A DNA stretch of 35,614 bases from a virus (IMGVR_UViG_3300011115_000144:1-35614), one strand, 5' to 3'. Numbered from the stretch's first letter, positions 1 to 6,741 are shown. Notes: generated from the sequence alone by a model not told the origin. Numbers and translations: made by a program.

Positions 1-162
1 TATCTGTCTGACTCACAAGATGAACTGTGGGGTAGCTGGATATCAGATGTTGGGCAACTTCAGGCTTCCGTAGAAAACGATATGTGGAATCCGAAACCCA
101 ACTTTACGTGTCGTGGCTGGTGTCCAGTCACGTCTTGTGATCACAACCAAGGAGAGAAATGA
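1..162 (+). CDS. C-terminal end of a probable PD-(D/E)XK (RecB/Cas4-like) nuclease, partial
   Basis: The first reading frame is open from base 1 to the TGA at 160-162 and encodes the last 53 residues of a protein whose start lies outside the window. The tail carries a Trp-rich, Cys-containing ending (WNPKPNFTCRGWCPVTSC), which resembles the C-terminus of phage PD-(D/E)XK exonucleases that end in a small Cys cluster. The catalytic core is not visible, so the family call is an inference from this tail and from the replication/recombination neighbourhood. The stop codon overlaps the ATGATGG start of the next gene, which indicates one operon. It could instead be another Cys-tailed phage protein. 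Confidence 0.6.
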   Translation, partial: YLSDSQDELWGSWISDVGQLQASVENDMWNPKPNFTCRGWCPVTSCDHNQGEK

Positions 163-680
163 TGGCAAAAAAATTAACCAGAGCAGAGAAGATTCGCAGA
201 TATCTGACAAAAAACCCAAGCGCAAAAATTTCTGATGTTGCAAAAGAGTTTGGCACTACATATCAGATCGTGTATATGTGCAAAAGAAAGATGGAGGAAA
301 ACGCAGAGAAGGATGTAGCCGCTTTAAAAACTCCAAAGGCATCGAAGAAGAAATCGGTACCGATCCCGCACGACGGAGATGGGTATATTTACAGGTGGAT
401 AAACACCAATGCACTGAGTGAGGATGCTAAAGATGCGTTGGCCGAGCGTTTGAACCCCGAGACCATCACAATGGAAGAGCCGCAGTCCGACCCAGTAAAC
501 CACCCTGCTCATTACAAGACAGGTGGTATTGAAACGATTGACTTCATTGAAGCCAAGAATCTTAACTACAACATGGGTAACGCTGTGAAGTACATCAGCC
601 GCGCAGAACACAAGGGCAACAAGAAGCAAGACTTAGAAAAAGCTGTGTGGTATCTCAATCGCGAAATAGGAAGACTTTGA
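159..680 (+). CDS. DUF3310 domain protein with N-terminal helix-turn-helix
   Basis: This 173-residue protein has two recognisable parts. Residues about 8-46 read as a DNA-binding helix-turn-helix with a basic flank. Residues about 111-170 (DPVNHPAHYKTGGIETIDFI onward, ending in KAVWYLNREI) match the DUF3310/SaV-like domain, common in phage early regions and sometimes described as nucleotide-kinase-like although its activity is unproven. A Lys-rich linker joins them. An AAGGAG at 149-154 precedes two adjacent ATGs (159 and 162); the second has the better 7-base spacing, so the true protein may be one residue shorter. It overlaps the nuclease stop and is followed directly by a membrane miniprotein, placing it in the early operon. 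A role in regulation or nucleotide metabolism is inference. Confidence 0.8.
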   Translation: MMAKKLTRAEKIRRYLTKNPSAKISDVAKEFGTTYQIVYMCKRKMEENAEKDVAALKTPKASKKKSVPIPHDGDGYIYRWINTNALSEDAKDALAERLNPETITMEEPQSDPVNHPAHYKTGGIETIDFIEAKNLNYNMGNAVKYISRAEHKGNKKQDLEKAVWYLNREIGRL

Positions 681-681
681 T

Positions 682-801
682 ATGTGGGATGTACTGGTGA
701 CTTTATTGTTGATGGGCTTCGGTGCGCTGATGGTAATAGTCATCGGTGCGATGTTCATAGCAGCACTTTTTTATGTGCAGAACGGAGGGCGTGATGATTG
801 A
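682..801 (+). CDS. Single-span membrane miniprotein, unknown function
   Basis: A 39-residue reading frame begins one base after the previous stop and has an AGGAAG ribosome-binding site about ten bases upstream. Nearly all of residues 3-31 are hydrophobic (runs of Leu, Met, Ile, Val, Ala, Gly), giving one predicted transmembrane helix, followed by a short polar tail ending NGGRDD. It overlaps the start of the next gene by eight bases. Tight spacing, a plausible ribosome site and strong hydrophobicity support a real gene, although it is short. No function is recognised; small early membrane peptides of phages often act on the host envelope, but that is only an analogy. Confidence 0.6.
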   Translation: MWDVLVTLLLMGFGALMVIVIGAMFIAALFYVQNGGRDD

Positions 802-1018
802 ACCAACAACACCTGACGAAGACGAAGCGTTCAACGAGATTGAACGGCAAGCCAAACAACGCCAAGAGTCTGTGAAGGCTTCATTTGAAGCGATGTACCC
901 CCTTGTGGTACGCAACTTGGTGATTGAGGAAGTGGCACAGCACATTGAGAAGCTGACTGGCTTTGGTCAGGACACCATCAGCAGTTTTGCAATTTATATC
1001 AGGGGGATGAAGAAATGA
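794..1018 (+). CDS. Small acidic/charged early protein, unknown
   Basis: This 74-residue protein has an acidic N-terminus (PTTPDEDEAFNEIERQAKQ) and a mostly helical, charged body ending in a short basic tail. The start at 794 is chosen because a GGAGGG at 783-789 sits five bases upstream; an in-frame start at 773 lacks a ribosome site and would run further into the preceding gene. The stop overlaps the next ATG (ATGA at 1015-1018), so translation is probably coupled. No known domain is recognised. Confidence 0.65.
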   Translation: MIEPTTPDEDEAFNEIERQAKQRQESVKASFEAMYPLVVRNLVIEEVAQHIEKLTGFGQDTISSFAIYIRGMKK

Positions 1019-1179
1019 ACCTCAGCAACCAAGGAAAGCTGGCTGATGCCTTGCTGAAAGAACTGCTGGATATCATCCACAAATACGATGAGTCCATGTA
1101 TCTGGTGACTGCGCTGGGTGTTCTGCGTTTGGTGGAAGTCCAGTTGATTGCAGAACATTCAGAGGGGGATGAGGCATGA
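1015..1179 (+). CDS. Small helical early protein, unknown
   Basis: This 54-residue reading frame is linked to both neighbours by ATGA overlaps (1015-1018 and 1176-1179). The translated protein is Leu-rich and predicted helical (GKLADALLKELLDIIHKY, then LVTALGVLRLVEVQLIAE) with an acidic end. A purine-rich AGGGGG at 1001-1006 precedes the start. The regular overlaps and absence of any competing frame support it, but no function can be assigned. Confidence 0.6.
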   Translation: MNLSNQGKLADALLKELLDIIHKYDESMYLVTALGVLRLVEVQLIAEHSEGDEA

Positions 1180-1397
1180 GCTTCAGAGATTCAATGAGCA
1201 AATTTATTCGTGAAGTCACAAGGTCAAAGACCATCCACGAAACCATAGCCAAGGAACTGCGGGAGGCGCACTTGAAGAAACTTGAAGCCGAGTCAGGTGT
1301 TGAGTATGCCCAGTCAGTTGTCTTGTACAACGAGCAACGCATTGCACGACTGACCGCACGGTTGACGCAACACACAGAAGAAGGGTACTACACATGA
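1176..1397 (+). CDS. Small coiled-coil early protein, unknown
   Basis: This 73-residue basic, helical protein shows heptad-like Leu/Ile/Ala spacing through residues 20-66 (ETIAKELREAHLKKLEAESG, later RIARLTARLTQH), consistent with a short coiled coil. The ribosome site AGAGGGGG lies six to twelve bases before the ATG, and the start and stop both overlap neighbouring genes by four bases. No domain is recognised. It may oligomerise, and its place between other small early genes suggests a host-takeover or accessory role, but that is inference. Confidence 0.65.
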   Translation: MSFRDSMSKFIREVTRSKTIHETIAKELREAHLKKLEAESGVEYAQSVVLYNEQRIARLTARLTQHTEEGYYT

Positions 1398-1594
1398 ATG
1401 CAAAAAAACTGCAATGTTTAACCACCGCATCTTGGTTGCGGGGGTATGCGGGTTCGTTGGATGAGTTTAAACATTCGTCACTTATTCACAAGCTAAATCA
1501 AGCGTCCGATTTGTTGGCAGAAACATGGGATGAATACGCCAAGGCAAACGGATATGAAGACATCAAAGTACCTGTATTGGAGAAGCAACCATGA
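1394..1594 (+). CDS. Small early protein, unknown
   Basis: This 66-residue protein starts at an ATGA overlap with the previous gene. It is mixed polar/helical, with Trp residues (SWLRGYAG, LAETWDEYAKANGY) and no Cys pairs or hydrophobic span. It overlaps the following miniprotein start at 1591-1594. It belongs to the coupled early array, but nothing in it indicates a specific activity. Confidence 0.6.
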   Translation: MNAKKLQCLTTASWLRGYAGSLDEFKHSSLIHKLNQASDLLAETWDEYAKANGYEDIKVPVLEKQP

Positions 1595-1680
1595 GACAAA
1601 TTTACATCTGCGTCCGATGCAAACGCCATATTTTGACAATCATTACACGATGCCCTCATTGTGGAGGTAATCCGCAATGA
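1591..1680 (+). CDS. 29-residue zinc-ribbon miniprotein
   Basis: A 29-codon frame sits exactly between two genes and is joined to both by ATGA overlaps. It encodes CVRC near residues 7-10 and CPHC near residues 21-24, the two CxxC knuckles of a minimal zinc ribbon, separated by a basic/hydrophobic stretch. A GGAG lies about nine bases before its ATG. The paired knuckles in so short a frame, together with perfect coupling, make a real gene likely. Such mini-ribbons usually bind a protein or nucleic acid partner; the partner here is unknown. Confidence 0.65.
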   Translation: MRQIYICVRCKRHILTIITRCPHCGGNPQ

Positions 1681-1949
1681 CAAAAGATGAAGCATTGAAG
1701 CTGGCGCTTGAGGCGTTGGAAACAGAGTTGTCTATTGATTGGACAAACAATGATGAGTTCAACGCATCAGCGGAAAAAATGCACGAAGCCATCACCGCCA
1801 TCAAAGCAGCCTTGGCACAGTCAGTCGTATGGGTAGGGCTGACGGATGAGGAAAAATCAGAACTGTGGGAATTTAGTCGTGCGGCATTGCCCAGATATGC
1901 AACATATGCAAGCCTAATTGAAGCCAAACTCAAGGAAAAGAACACATGA
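1677..1949 (+). CDS. Mosaic paralogue 1: helical N-module plus WVGLT C-module
   Basis: This 90-residue protein is the first of three adjacent genes built from shared parts. Its N-module (MTKDEALKLALEALE, to about residue 46) is repeated in the next gene with 35 identical bases (1677-1711 against 1946-1980). Its C-module begins WVGLTDEEKSEL near residue 52 and ends IEAKLKEKNT, with an ending found again at 2288-2320 and 2686-2718. It lacks the middle section carried by paralogue 2. An ATGA overlap links it to the next gene. Similar proteins occur, from memory, in environmental phages without known function. Confidence 0.7.
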   Translation: MTKDEALKLALEALETELSIDWTNNDEFNASAEKMHEAITAIKAALAQSVVWVGLTDEEKSELWEFSRAALPRYATYASLIEAKLKEKNT

Positions 1950-2320
1950 CAAAAGATGAAGCATTGAAGCTGGCGCTTGAATTTATTGAGAATTCGGAGT
2001 GTGGAACCGCAGACCTTGAAGCTCGTATCAAAGAAGCCTTGGCACAGCCAGAGCAGAAGCCTATGGCGTGGAAACTTCCTGACAAGAATGTGGTGTTTTG
2101 GGAGGACACAAAAGAGGTGGACGAATATCATGGGTTTGAACCAACTATTCCTCTTTACCCACACCCACAGCGCACATGGGTAGGGCTGACGAGAGCAGAG
2201 CGTTTTGAAATTGAAAAGGCCATGTCGAAGTATTACGACTACCAACACGAGTGCAAAACTGTTTGCTTGCCTGAATTTGCCGCCGCTATTGAAGCCAAAC
2301 TCAAGGAGAAGAACACATGA
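1946..2320 (+). CDS. Mosaic paralogue 2: N-module, PMAW...PLYPHP middle module, WVGLT C-module
   Basis: This 124-residue protein has the same N-module as paralogue 1 (residues 1-12 identical) and the same IEAKLKEKNT end, with an extra middle segment (about residues 38-77) running from QPEQKPMAWKLP to IPLYPHPQRTW. A P-V/M-A-W start and P-L-Y-x-x-P end is a pattern also seen in Ead/Ea22-like proteins of lambdoid phages, so this segment may be a swappable module; that link is a remembered resemblance. Both ends overlap neighbours through ATGA. Function is unknown. Confidence 0.7.
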   Translation: MTKDEALKLALEFIENSECGTADLEARIKEALAQPEQKPMAWKLPDKNVVFWEDTKEVDEYHGFEPTIPLYPHPQRTWVGLTRAERFEIEKAMSKYYDYQHECKTVCLPEFAAAIEAKLKEKNT

Positions 2321-2718
2321 ACAGAACCACTTGCCCCAATGGAATGGTTGATACTTGTTGTGAAAATTATGACCACTGTTCCCTTAGTTATTACGACAAA
2401 GATGCTGAAATCAAACGCCTCAACGAAAAGATTGAATTCCTTGCCAGAGCCAATATGCTGTACAGCGATTGGGAGCATCGTGAGACTCAGGTTACAAGCG
2501 AGTTAATCCGCAAAGGCATTGAGGAACACAAAATCAATGCCGAGCTACGAGCAGAGATTAAACAGCTTAAACAACGCACATGGGTGGGGTTGACGGATGA
2601 GGAGATTGATGCAGTGACAGACTCGCAATGGGCAAAAGGTGTCAACAAGCCAATCTATGCAGCGCATCGTGCTTATGCCCGAGCCATTGAAGCCAAGTTA
2701 AAGGAACGCAACACATGA
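2317..2718 (+). CDS. Mosaic paralogue 3: Cys-rich coiled-coil N-terminus plus WVGLT C-module
   Basis: This 133-residue protein keeps the C-module (RTWVGLTDEEIDAV to AIEAKLKERNT) but replaces the N-module with a Cys-rich start (C at residues 5, 13, 14 and 20, in CPNG and DTCCENYDHC) and a charged coiled coil (about residues 28-86, KDAEIKRLNEKIEFLARAN onward). The Cys cluster may bind metal. It is coupled by ATGA overlaps on both sides. The shared C-module in all three proteins suggests a common partner or location, while the N-terminal parts vary. Confidence 0.7.
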   Translation: MNRTTCPNGMVDTCCENYDHCSLSYYDKDAEIKRLNEKIEFLARANMLYSDWEHRETQVTSELIRKGIEEHKINAELRAEIKQLKQRTWVGLTDEEIDAVTDSQWAKGVNKPIYAAHRAYARAIEAKLKERNT

Positions 2719-2927
2719 TTGATCGACTGATCCTAAGCGCAGTGCTAGGTACAGCGGGATGGAATGGTCTGTTCCCTGACCCGCCACCGCCACCAACGCC
2801 AATGACATTAAAAGCCAAAGCCAAAGAGCGTAGCCTGAGTCAGGTGTGTTCACGCAAAGGACACAAGAAGCAAAGTGAAACAGTCAAACGTATATGCAAA
2901 GAATGGAAGGAGCAACAACGTGCTTGA
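2715..2927 (+). CDS. Small protein with hydrophobic N-terminus, proline run and basic tail
   Basis: This 70-residue protein starts with a short hydrophobic segment (LILSAVLGTAGWNGLF), then a proline run (PDPPPPPTP), then a strongly basic Lys/Arg-rich half. The hydrophobic segment could be a membrane anchor or signal, but no lipobox Cys is present. It starts at an ATGA overlap and overlaps the next gene by eight bases. No family is recognised. Confidence 0.55.
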   Translation: MIDRLILSAVLGTAGWNGLFPDPPPPPTPMTLKAKAKERSLSQVCSRKGHKKQSETVKRICKEWKEQQRA

Positions 2928-3087
2928 AAAAATCAGAACATTTTTTGGTAGGTCGCGCGGTGAACATGGTAACCGCAGGACTGTTGTGCAAGAAGGTCTT
3001 GTATGGCGGTGTACGAATTGCTACCTTATCTTCTTAACCAAGTCAGCTGGAGATGACCACAAATGCCAAGACCCAAGACTGAATTGA
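2920..3087 (+). CDS. Small Cys/His zinc-finger-like protein, GTG start
   Basis: The preferred start is the GTG at 2920, which has AAGGAG at 2907-2912 with ideal 7-base spacing; a longer in-frame version from 2875 would lack a ribosome site and overlap the previous gene by more than 50 bases. The 55-residue product has a basic N-terminal half and a CTNC ... DHKC pattern, a likely zinc-binding Cys2-His-Cys finger. Such phage miniproteins usually bind nucleic acid or a host protein, which is inference here. It overlaps the next gene by 25 bases. Confidence 0.6.
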   Translation: MLEKIRTFFGRSRGEHGNRRTVVQEGLVWRCTNCYLIFLTKSAGDDHKCQDPRLN

Positions 3088-3257
3088 CAGGCAGCAAACG
3101 AATTATTGGAACAAGATTGACGGAAGAGCAATTCAAAGAATGGAGAAAACTAGGAGGATCACTATGGTTAAGAAAGTATTTGATGGAGCACAGAGAAAAA
3201 CGCCTAGCGTCAGAGAACTCATCGAGCAAAACAAATGGAACCCATTCGAACGAGTAG
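3063..3257 (+). CDS. Small RHH/HTH-like protein
   Basis: This 64-residue protein has a basic N-terminus followed by a short strand-helix-helix pattern (RIIGTRLTEEQFKEWRKLGG, then a helix SLWLRKYLMEHREK). This resembles small phage proteins of ribbon-helix-helix type beginning MPRPKTxLTG, recalled from other phages rather than checked. The C-terminus is a polar Ser/Asn tail. It lies in a different frame from both neighbours and overlaps the following gene by 94 bases, unusually long for this array; both proteins look like genuine coding sequence. A DNA-binding role is plausible. Confidence 0.55.
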   Translation: MPRPKTELTGSKRIIGTRLTEEQFKEWRKLGGSLWLRKYLMEHREKRLASENSSSKTNGTHSNE

Positions 3258-3340
3258 ACCCGAAGATTCTTGAACAGATGCACCGCAAGATATGTAGCAA
3301 AAACAAACCCTTGGAAGAATATGAGGATGCCTTGATATGA
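3164..3340 (+). CDS. Small protein of unknown function
   Basis: The start at 3164 is set by a strong AGGAGG (3152-3157) six bases upstream; a longer frame from 3140 has no ribosome site. The 58-residue product is charged and polar, with KTPSVRELIEQNKWNPFERV in the middle and an acidic C-terminus. It overlaps the previous gene out of frame by 94 bases and the next one by four (ATGA). No domain is recognised. Confidence 0.6.
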   Translation: MVKKVFDGAQRKTPSVRELIEQNKWNPFERVDPKILEQMHRKICSKNKPLEEYEDALI

Positions 3341-3543
3341 CTGAACTTATTGACTACGCTCACCCCATGATGATGGCAGAGCGGGCGATGAAAACAGCGC
3401 ACGATTTACTACTAAAAGAGGATTTCAATTCTTCGATGGATCACATAAACTTGGCTATTACAGAGCTTCGTATAGCCCGTTCTTCAATCCTTCACATCAT
3501 GGAGACAAAAGATGCCCTACGTAAACAAACCCAGACCATATAA
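3337..3543 (+). CDS. Small helical protein of unknown function
   Basis: This 68-residue protein reads as two or three amphipathic helices (AERAMKTAHDLLLKEDFN; DHINLAITELRIARSSILH). It starts at an ATGA overlap and ends 32 bases inside the following gene. The composition suggests a small helical bundle, possibly a protein-protein interaction module. No family is recognised. Confidence 0.6.
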   Translation: MTELIDYAHPMMMAERAMKTAHDLLLKEDFNSSMDHINLAITELRIARSSILHIMETKDALRKQTQTI

Positions 3544-3766
3544 GAAAGAATATGAACAACAAAAGCAAAGAGGTGAGCTGCCTGACCGGATGGAGCGCCA
3601 GCGAGCCAGAAGAAAACTTGACGCTAAAGGTGTCGACCGCAGTGGAAAAGATGTTGCACACGTCAAGGCTTTATCTAAAGGTGGATCAAATAAAGACGGG
3701 GTCAGACTTGAACCGCCCAGTAAAAACCGATCCTTCAAACGCAACCCTGATTCATCAATGAAGTAA
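3512..3766 (+). CDS. HNH-like small basic protein
   Basis: This 84-residue, strongly basic protein has an Arg/Lys-rich N-terminus followed by DVAHVKALSKGGSNKDGVRL and a KNRS motif. The D-x-x-H ... GGS-N ... N-x-x-L/V ... K-N-x-S order is that of compact HNH-type zinc-less folds found in marine phages; the conserved His is residue 50 and the Asn residues are 60 and 72. The paired Cys residues of classical HNH enzymes are absent, so nuclease activity is uncertain. A GGAG ten bases before the ATG fits. It could nick DNA during replication or packaging, or be a non-catalytic relative. Confidence 0.6.
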   Translation: MPYVNKPRPYKKEYEQQKQRGELPDRMERQRARRKLDAKGVDRSGKDVAHVKALSKGGSNKDGVRLEPPSKNRSFKRNPDSSMK

Positions 3767-3769
3767 CCA

Positions 3770-5149
3770 ATGCAGACTTATTCGTGGCCGCGCCCTATGG
3801 GGTTCGAACCTTTTGACCACCAAAAGAAAACAGCGTCTTTTCTTGTAGCCAACCATCGAGCGTTTTGCTTCAATGAACAGGGCACTGGAAAGACTGCATC
3901 TGTTATATGGGCTGCTGATCAGCTTATGAATGCGGGCATAGTCAAGCGTGTATTGGTTGTGTGCCCGTTGTCCATCATGCAATCCGCATGGCAGGCTGAT
4001 CTGTTCAAGTTTGCAGTACACAGGTCTGTAGATGTAGCGTACGGAGATGCCAAGAAGCGGGCGAAGATTGTTACAGGCAGCGCTCAATTTATTGTCATCA
4101 ACTACGATGGTCTAGCCACAATTGCTGACGAACTGCTGAACAACTCCAGTTTTGATTTGATCGTCATTGATGAGGCCAACGCCTACAAGAACGTGCAGAC
4201 CAAACGATGGAAGTTGATGAACAAGCTGGTCACCCCCAATACTCGGTTGTGGATGTTGACCGGAACGCCCGCTTCACAGTCACCACTTGATGCGTATGGG
4301 TTGGGCCGTTTGTGTGTACCGCAAAAAGCACCAAGGTTCTTTGGTGACTACCGTGAATCGGTCATGCAGCAGTTCAGTATGTTTCGCTGGATACCGCGCC
4401 CCAACGCTGAGCAGATTGTTTTTGACATGCTTCAGCCAGCGATTCGGTTCACCAAAGAGGAGTGCCTTGATCTTCCAGAAGTGATGCACATCAGTAGGTT
4501 TGCCCCTCTTACACCATCGCAGTCTAAGTATTACAAGATGCTCAAAGACCAGATGCTCATTGAGGCAGCGGGCGAGGAGATCAGTTCAGTCAACGCTGCG
4601 GCCAAGATGAACAAGCTGCTTCAGATTTCTTGCGGCTCGGTCTACACCGATGACGGGGCGGTTGTAGAGTTTGATGTAAACAACCGGCTGAGTGCTGTTA
4701 AAGAAGTGATTGAAGAAGCCAGCCATAAAGTATTGATTTTTGTTCCGTTCAAACACACCATAACAATGCTTAGTGAGTATCTCGTAAAAGAAGGTATTAC
4801 TTGCGAAGTCATCAATGGTGATGTGCCTGTTCATGCACGGACAAGAATATTCAAAAACTTTCAGGAAACAAAAGACCCAAGAGTATTGGTGATACAACCG
4901 CAAGCGGCGGCACACGGGGTAACCCTGACCGCTGCCAATGTTGTTATCTGGTACGCTCCGGTGACGTCCACAGAGACGTATCTGCAAGCGAACGCCCGCA
5001 TCAACAGGCCGGGACAACGCAACAACATGACCATAGTTCACATCGAAGGAAGCCCCATCGAGCGTAAGCTATACGCCATGTTGCAGAGCAACATAACAAA
5101 CCACGAAAAAGTGGTTGACCTCTACAAAAAAGAATTGGCAGATACTTGA
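3770..5149 (+). CDS. SNF2/DEAD-type superfamily 2 DNA helicase
   Basis: This 459-residue ATPase belongs to helicase superfamily 2, SNF2-like branch. Visible motifs: Walker A NEQGTGKT (residues 35-42), motif II DEAN (134-137), motif III TGTP (164-167), and a C-terminal RecA-like domain with motif VI QANARINRPGQ (406-416). Motif II ends in Asn rather than Asp or His. Length fits compact phage SNF2-like helicases, which use ATP to move on or remodel DNA in replication and recombination. It starts three bases after the upstream stop without a clear Shine-Dalgarno, so translation is probably coupled. Its stop codon lies within the -35 box of the downstream promoter. Confidence 0.92.
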   Translation: MQTYSWPRPMGFEPFDHQKKTASFLVANHRAFCFNEQGTGKTASVIWAADQLMNAGIVKRVLVVCPLSIMQSAWQADLFKFAVHRSVDVAYGDAKKRAKIVTGSAQFIVINYDGLATIADELLNNSSFDLIVIDEANAYKNVQTKRWKLMNKLVTPNTRLWMLTGTPASQSPLDAYGLGRLCVPQKAPRFFGDYRESVMQQFSMFRWIPRPNAEQIVFDMLQPAIRFTKEECLDLPEVMHISRFAPLTPSQSKYYKMLKDQMLIEAAGEEISSVNAAAKMNKLLQISCGSVYTDDGAVVEFDVNNRLSAVKEVIEEASHKVLIFVPFKHTITMLSEYLVKEGITCEVINGDVPVHARTRIFKNFQETKDPRVLVIQPQAAAHGVTLTAANVVIWYAPVTSTETYLQANARINRPGQRNNMTIVHIEGSPIERKLYAMLQSNITNHEKVVDLYKKELADT

Positions 5150-5174
5150 CAAAGTCTAGTACAAGCCATATAAT
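5146..5174 (+). promoter_or_regulatory. Perfect consensus sigma-70 promoter
   Basis: TTGACA at 5146-5151 and TATAAT at 5169-5174 are separated by exactly 17 bases, matching the bacterial housekeeping promoter consensus at all twelve positions. Transcription should begin near 5181, just ahead of the ribosome site AAGGA (5191-5195) and the ATG at 5203. It lies mostly in the gap after the helicase stop. It should give host-polymerase transcription of the coiled-coil, ssDNA-binding and HTH genes and perhaps the primase. Confidence 0.85.
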
Positions 5175-5202
5175 AACTCCCACAACAACAAAGGAACTTC
5201 AA

Positions 5203-5622
5203 ATGGAAGAGAGCGAAGCTACCACTGAATCTGTAGATGAACTGTCTACGGAGTACATCAGAATCCGGACAGAGCGAGAAGCGCTCAAAGAAAAGTTTGA
5301 GGATGCAGACAAAGTCTTTGAGAATCAACTCGCAGAAATTGAACATAAGTTGATTCAGATCATGCTTGCTGGCAACACCACAAGTATGTCAACTGAAAAG
5401 ACGGTTGTCATCAAACGGGTTATGAAGCGGTACAACCCCACCAACTGGGAAGCCGTCTACCGGTTGGTCGACAAATACAAAGCGTATGGCCTTCTGCACA
5501 AACGCATTCACGACACGAACATGAAAGATTTTCTGGAGGAACATCCAGACGAGTACCCCGAGGGTCTCAACGTCGACAGCCGTTACGCTGTTACTGTCAA
5601 ACGCAAACCATCGTCATTCTAA
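5203..5622 (+). CDS. Coiled-coil Gam/Gp157-like recombination accessory protein (putative)
   Basis: The start at 5203 is chosen because it follows the promoter and the AAGGA site; an in-frame TTG at 5146 would lie inside the -35 box, upstream of the transcript start. The 139-residue protein is acidic at its start, then a coiled coil (about residues 20-55, RIRTEREALKEKFEDADKVF onward), then a compact domain with conserved-looking W and Y residues and a basic end. This plan (coil followed by a short strand-rich part) resembles phage Gp157- or Gam-like proteins that accompany recombination functions; the match is by shape only. It sits between a helicase and a ssDNA-binding candidate. Confidence 0.55.
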   Translation: MEESEATTESVDELSTEYIRIRTEREALKEKFEDADKVFENQLAEIEHKLIQIMLAGNTTSMSTEKTVVIKRVMKRYNPTNWEAVYRLVDKYKAYGLLHKRIHDTNMKDFLEEHPDEYPEGLNVDSRYAVTVKRKPSSF

Positions 5623-5632
5623 GGAGAGAAAA

Positions 5633-6520
5633 TTGAGCAATGTAACCACATTCCGTGAGAACCTTCCCGCCCACCTGCAAAACGTAGCGTTGGACGACTT
5701 CACAAAAGCCTTCACTACATCAGGCGGTAGCGTCAAGCGCATCACACTGCGCGGGCGTGTCTTCCGTTTGGTTGATGGCGGCAAAGAGATTGCCAAGAAC
5801 ACCGACCCACACATGGATGTTGTGATTGTCAGCGGTAGCCGTAGTGTGCAGAAATCGTTCTACGCCTCGGAGTACAACCCAGACGAGACTTCTATCCCTG
5901 ACTGCTGGTCAAGCGATGGCGAGCGCCCTGACGCAGACGTTGAGAAGCCCCAAGCTTCTATCTGCAAAGATTGCCCACAAGCAATCAAAGGTGCAGGTGG
6001 CCCCGGTCGTGCAGCTTGCCGTTACTCATGGCGCTTGGGTGTTGTACTGCGTAACAATGTTGGCGGCGACATCTTCCAACTGATCCTCCCTCAGAAAAGC
6101 ATCTTTGGTACGGGCGATGTTGATCACATGCCGTTCCTGCAATACGCCAAGTATGTTGCAAGCTCAGGCTACAACCTGAACATGTTGGCAACCCGCCTGA
6201 CATTTGATACAGACAGCGACTTCCCTAAGCTGGTCTTCAGCAATGCGGAGTTCCTCGATAAGGAGACCTACCAAGTCGCCGTAGCCCAAGGGCAGACGCA
6301 GGTCGCCATCAATGCGGGCAAGATGAATTTCACCAAGAAACAGGAAGTCCCTGCGATTCCTAAGCTGGTTGCACCTGCCGGGTCTGCCGCAGCCGCAGTC
6401 AAGGCAGAGGAAGAAATACCAGAACCCACTGTGCGGGTTGAGAAGAAGAAAGCTGCTGAACCAAAACCCAAGCAGAATTTGTCTGCGTTGGTCGATGAGT
6501 GGGGGGACGACGACAAATGA
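5633..6520 (+). CDS. Putative single-stranded DNA-binding protein with acidic tail
   Basis: Translation appears to start at a TTG (5633), with AAGGAG at 5621-5626 giving a good 6-base gap; no in-frame ATG is near. The 295-residue product has a strand-rich core with a four-Cys cluster (the C of CWSSDG near residue 91, then CKDC and RAAC within residues 110-130), likely binding zinc. A flexible Ala/Glu/Lys/Pro linker follows from about residue 240, and the protein ends in an acidic tail (DEWGDDDK). A folded core plus a disordered linker and acidic tip is the layout of phage ssDNA-binding proteins such as T7 gp2.5. Its position before the primase supports that role; identity remains inferred. 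Confidence 0.6.
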   Translation: MSNVTTFRENLPAHLQNVALDDFTKAFTTSGGSVKRITLRGRVFRLVDGGKEIAKNTDPHMDVVIVSGSRSVQKSFYASEYNPDETSIPDCWSSDGERPDADVEKPQASICKDCPQAIKGAGGPGRAACRYSWRLGVVLRNNVGGDIFQLILPQKSIFGTGDVDHMPFLQYAKYVASSGYNLNMLATRLTFDTDSDFPKLVFSNAEFLDKETYQVAVAQGQTQVAINAGKMNFTKKQEVPAIPKLVAPAGSAAAAVKAEEEIPEPTVRVEKKKAAEPKPKQNLSALVDEWGDDDK

Positions 6521-6741
6521 TTGGATACAGCCAGAGAGTTGCTCAGCTCAATAAAGAGGCAAGCATAAAGAACTTGGGCGTTCGTTTGGGGAGATACTGC
6601 ATCTCCCACAACGTCCCTGTTACTGATGTCATGGTGCTTTTCAATGTGACTAGGCAGACGGTATACAACTGGTTCTCCGGAACCCACATACCCAGCAAAG
6701 ATCACCAGAAACACATCTCCACTTTCTTGAACTTGAAGTAA
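6517..6741 (+). CDS. Small helix-turn-helix DNA-binding protein
   Basis: The start at 6517 forms an ATGA overlap with the ssDNA-binding gene; an in-frame ATG at 6499 would overlap it further. The 74-residue protein has one helix-turn-helix in its second half: VTDVMVLFNVTRQTVYNWFS, with the V-T-R-Q-T-V-Y-N-W recognition helix typical of XRE/Cro-like proteins, followed by a short helix. It probably binds a phage operator. Its own operator is not identified; the palindrome-rich element just downstream is a candidate neighbour to test. Confidence 0.75.
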   Translation: MIGYSQRVAQLNKEASIKNLGVRLGRYCISHNVPVTDVMVLFNVTRQTVYNWFSGTHIPSKDHQKHISTFLNLK

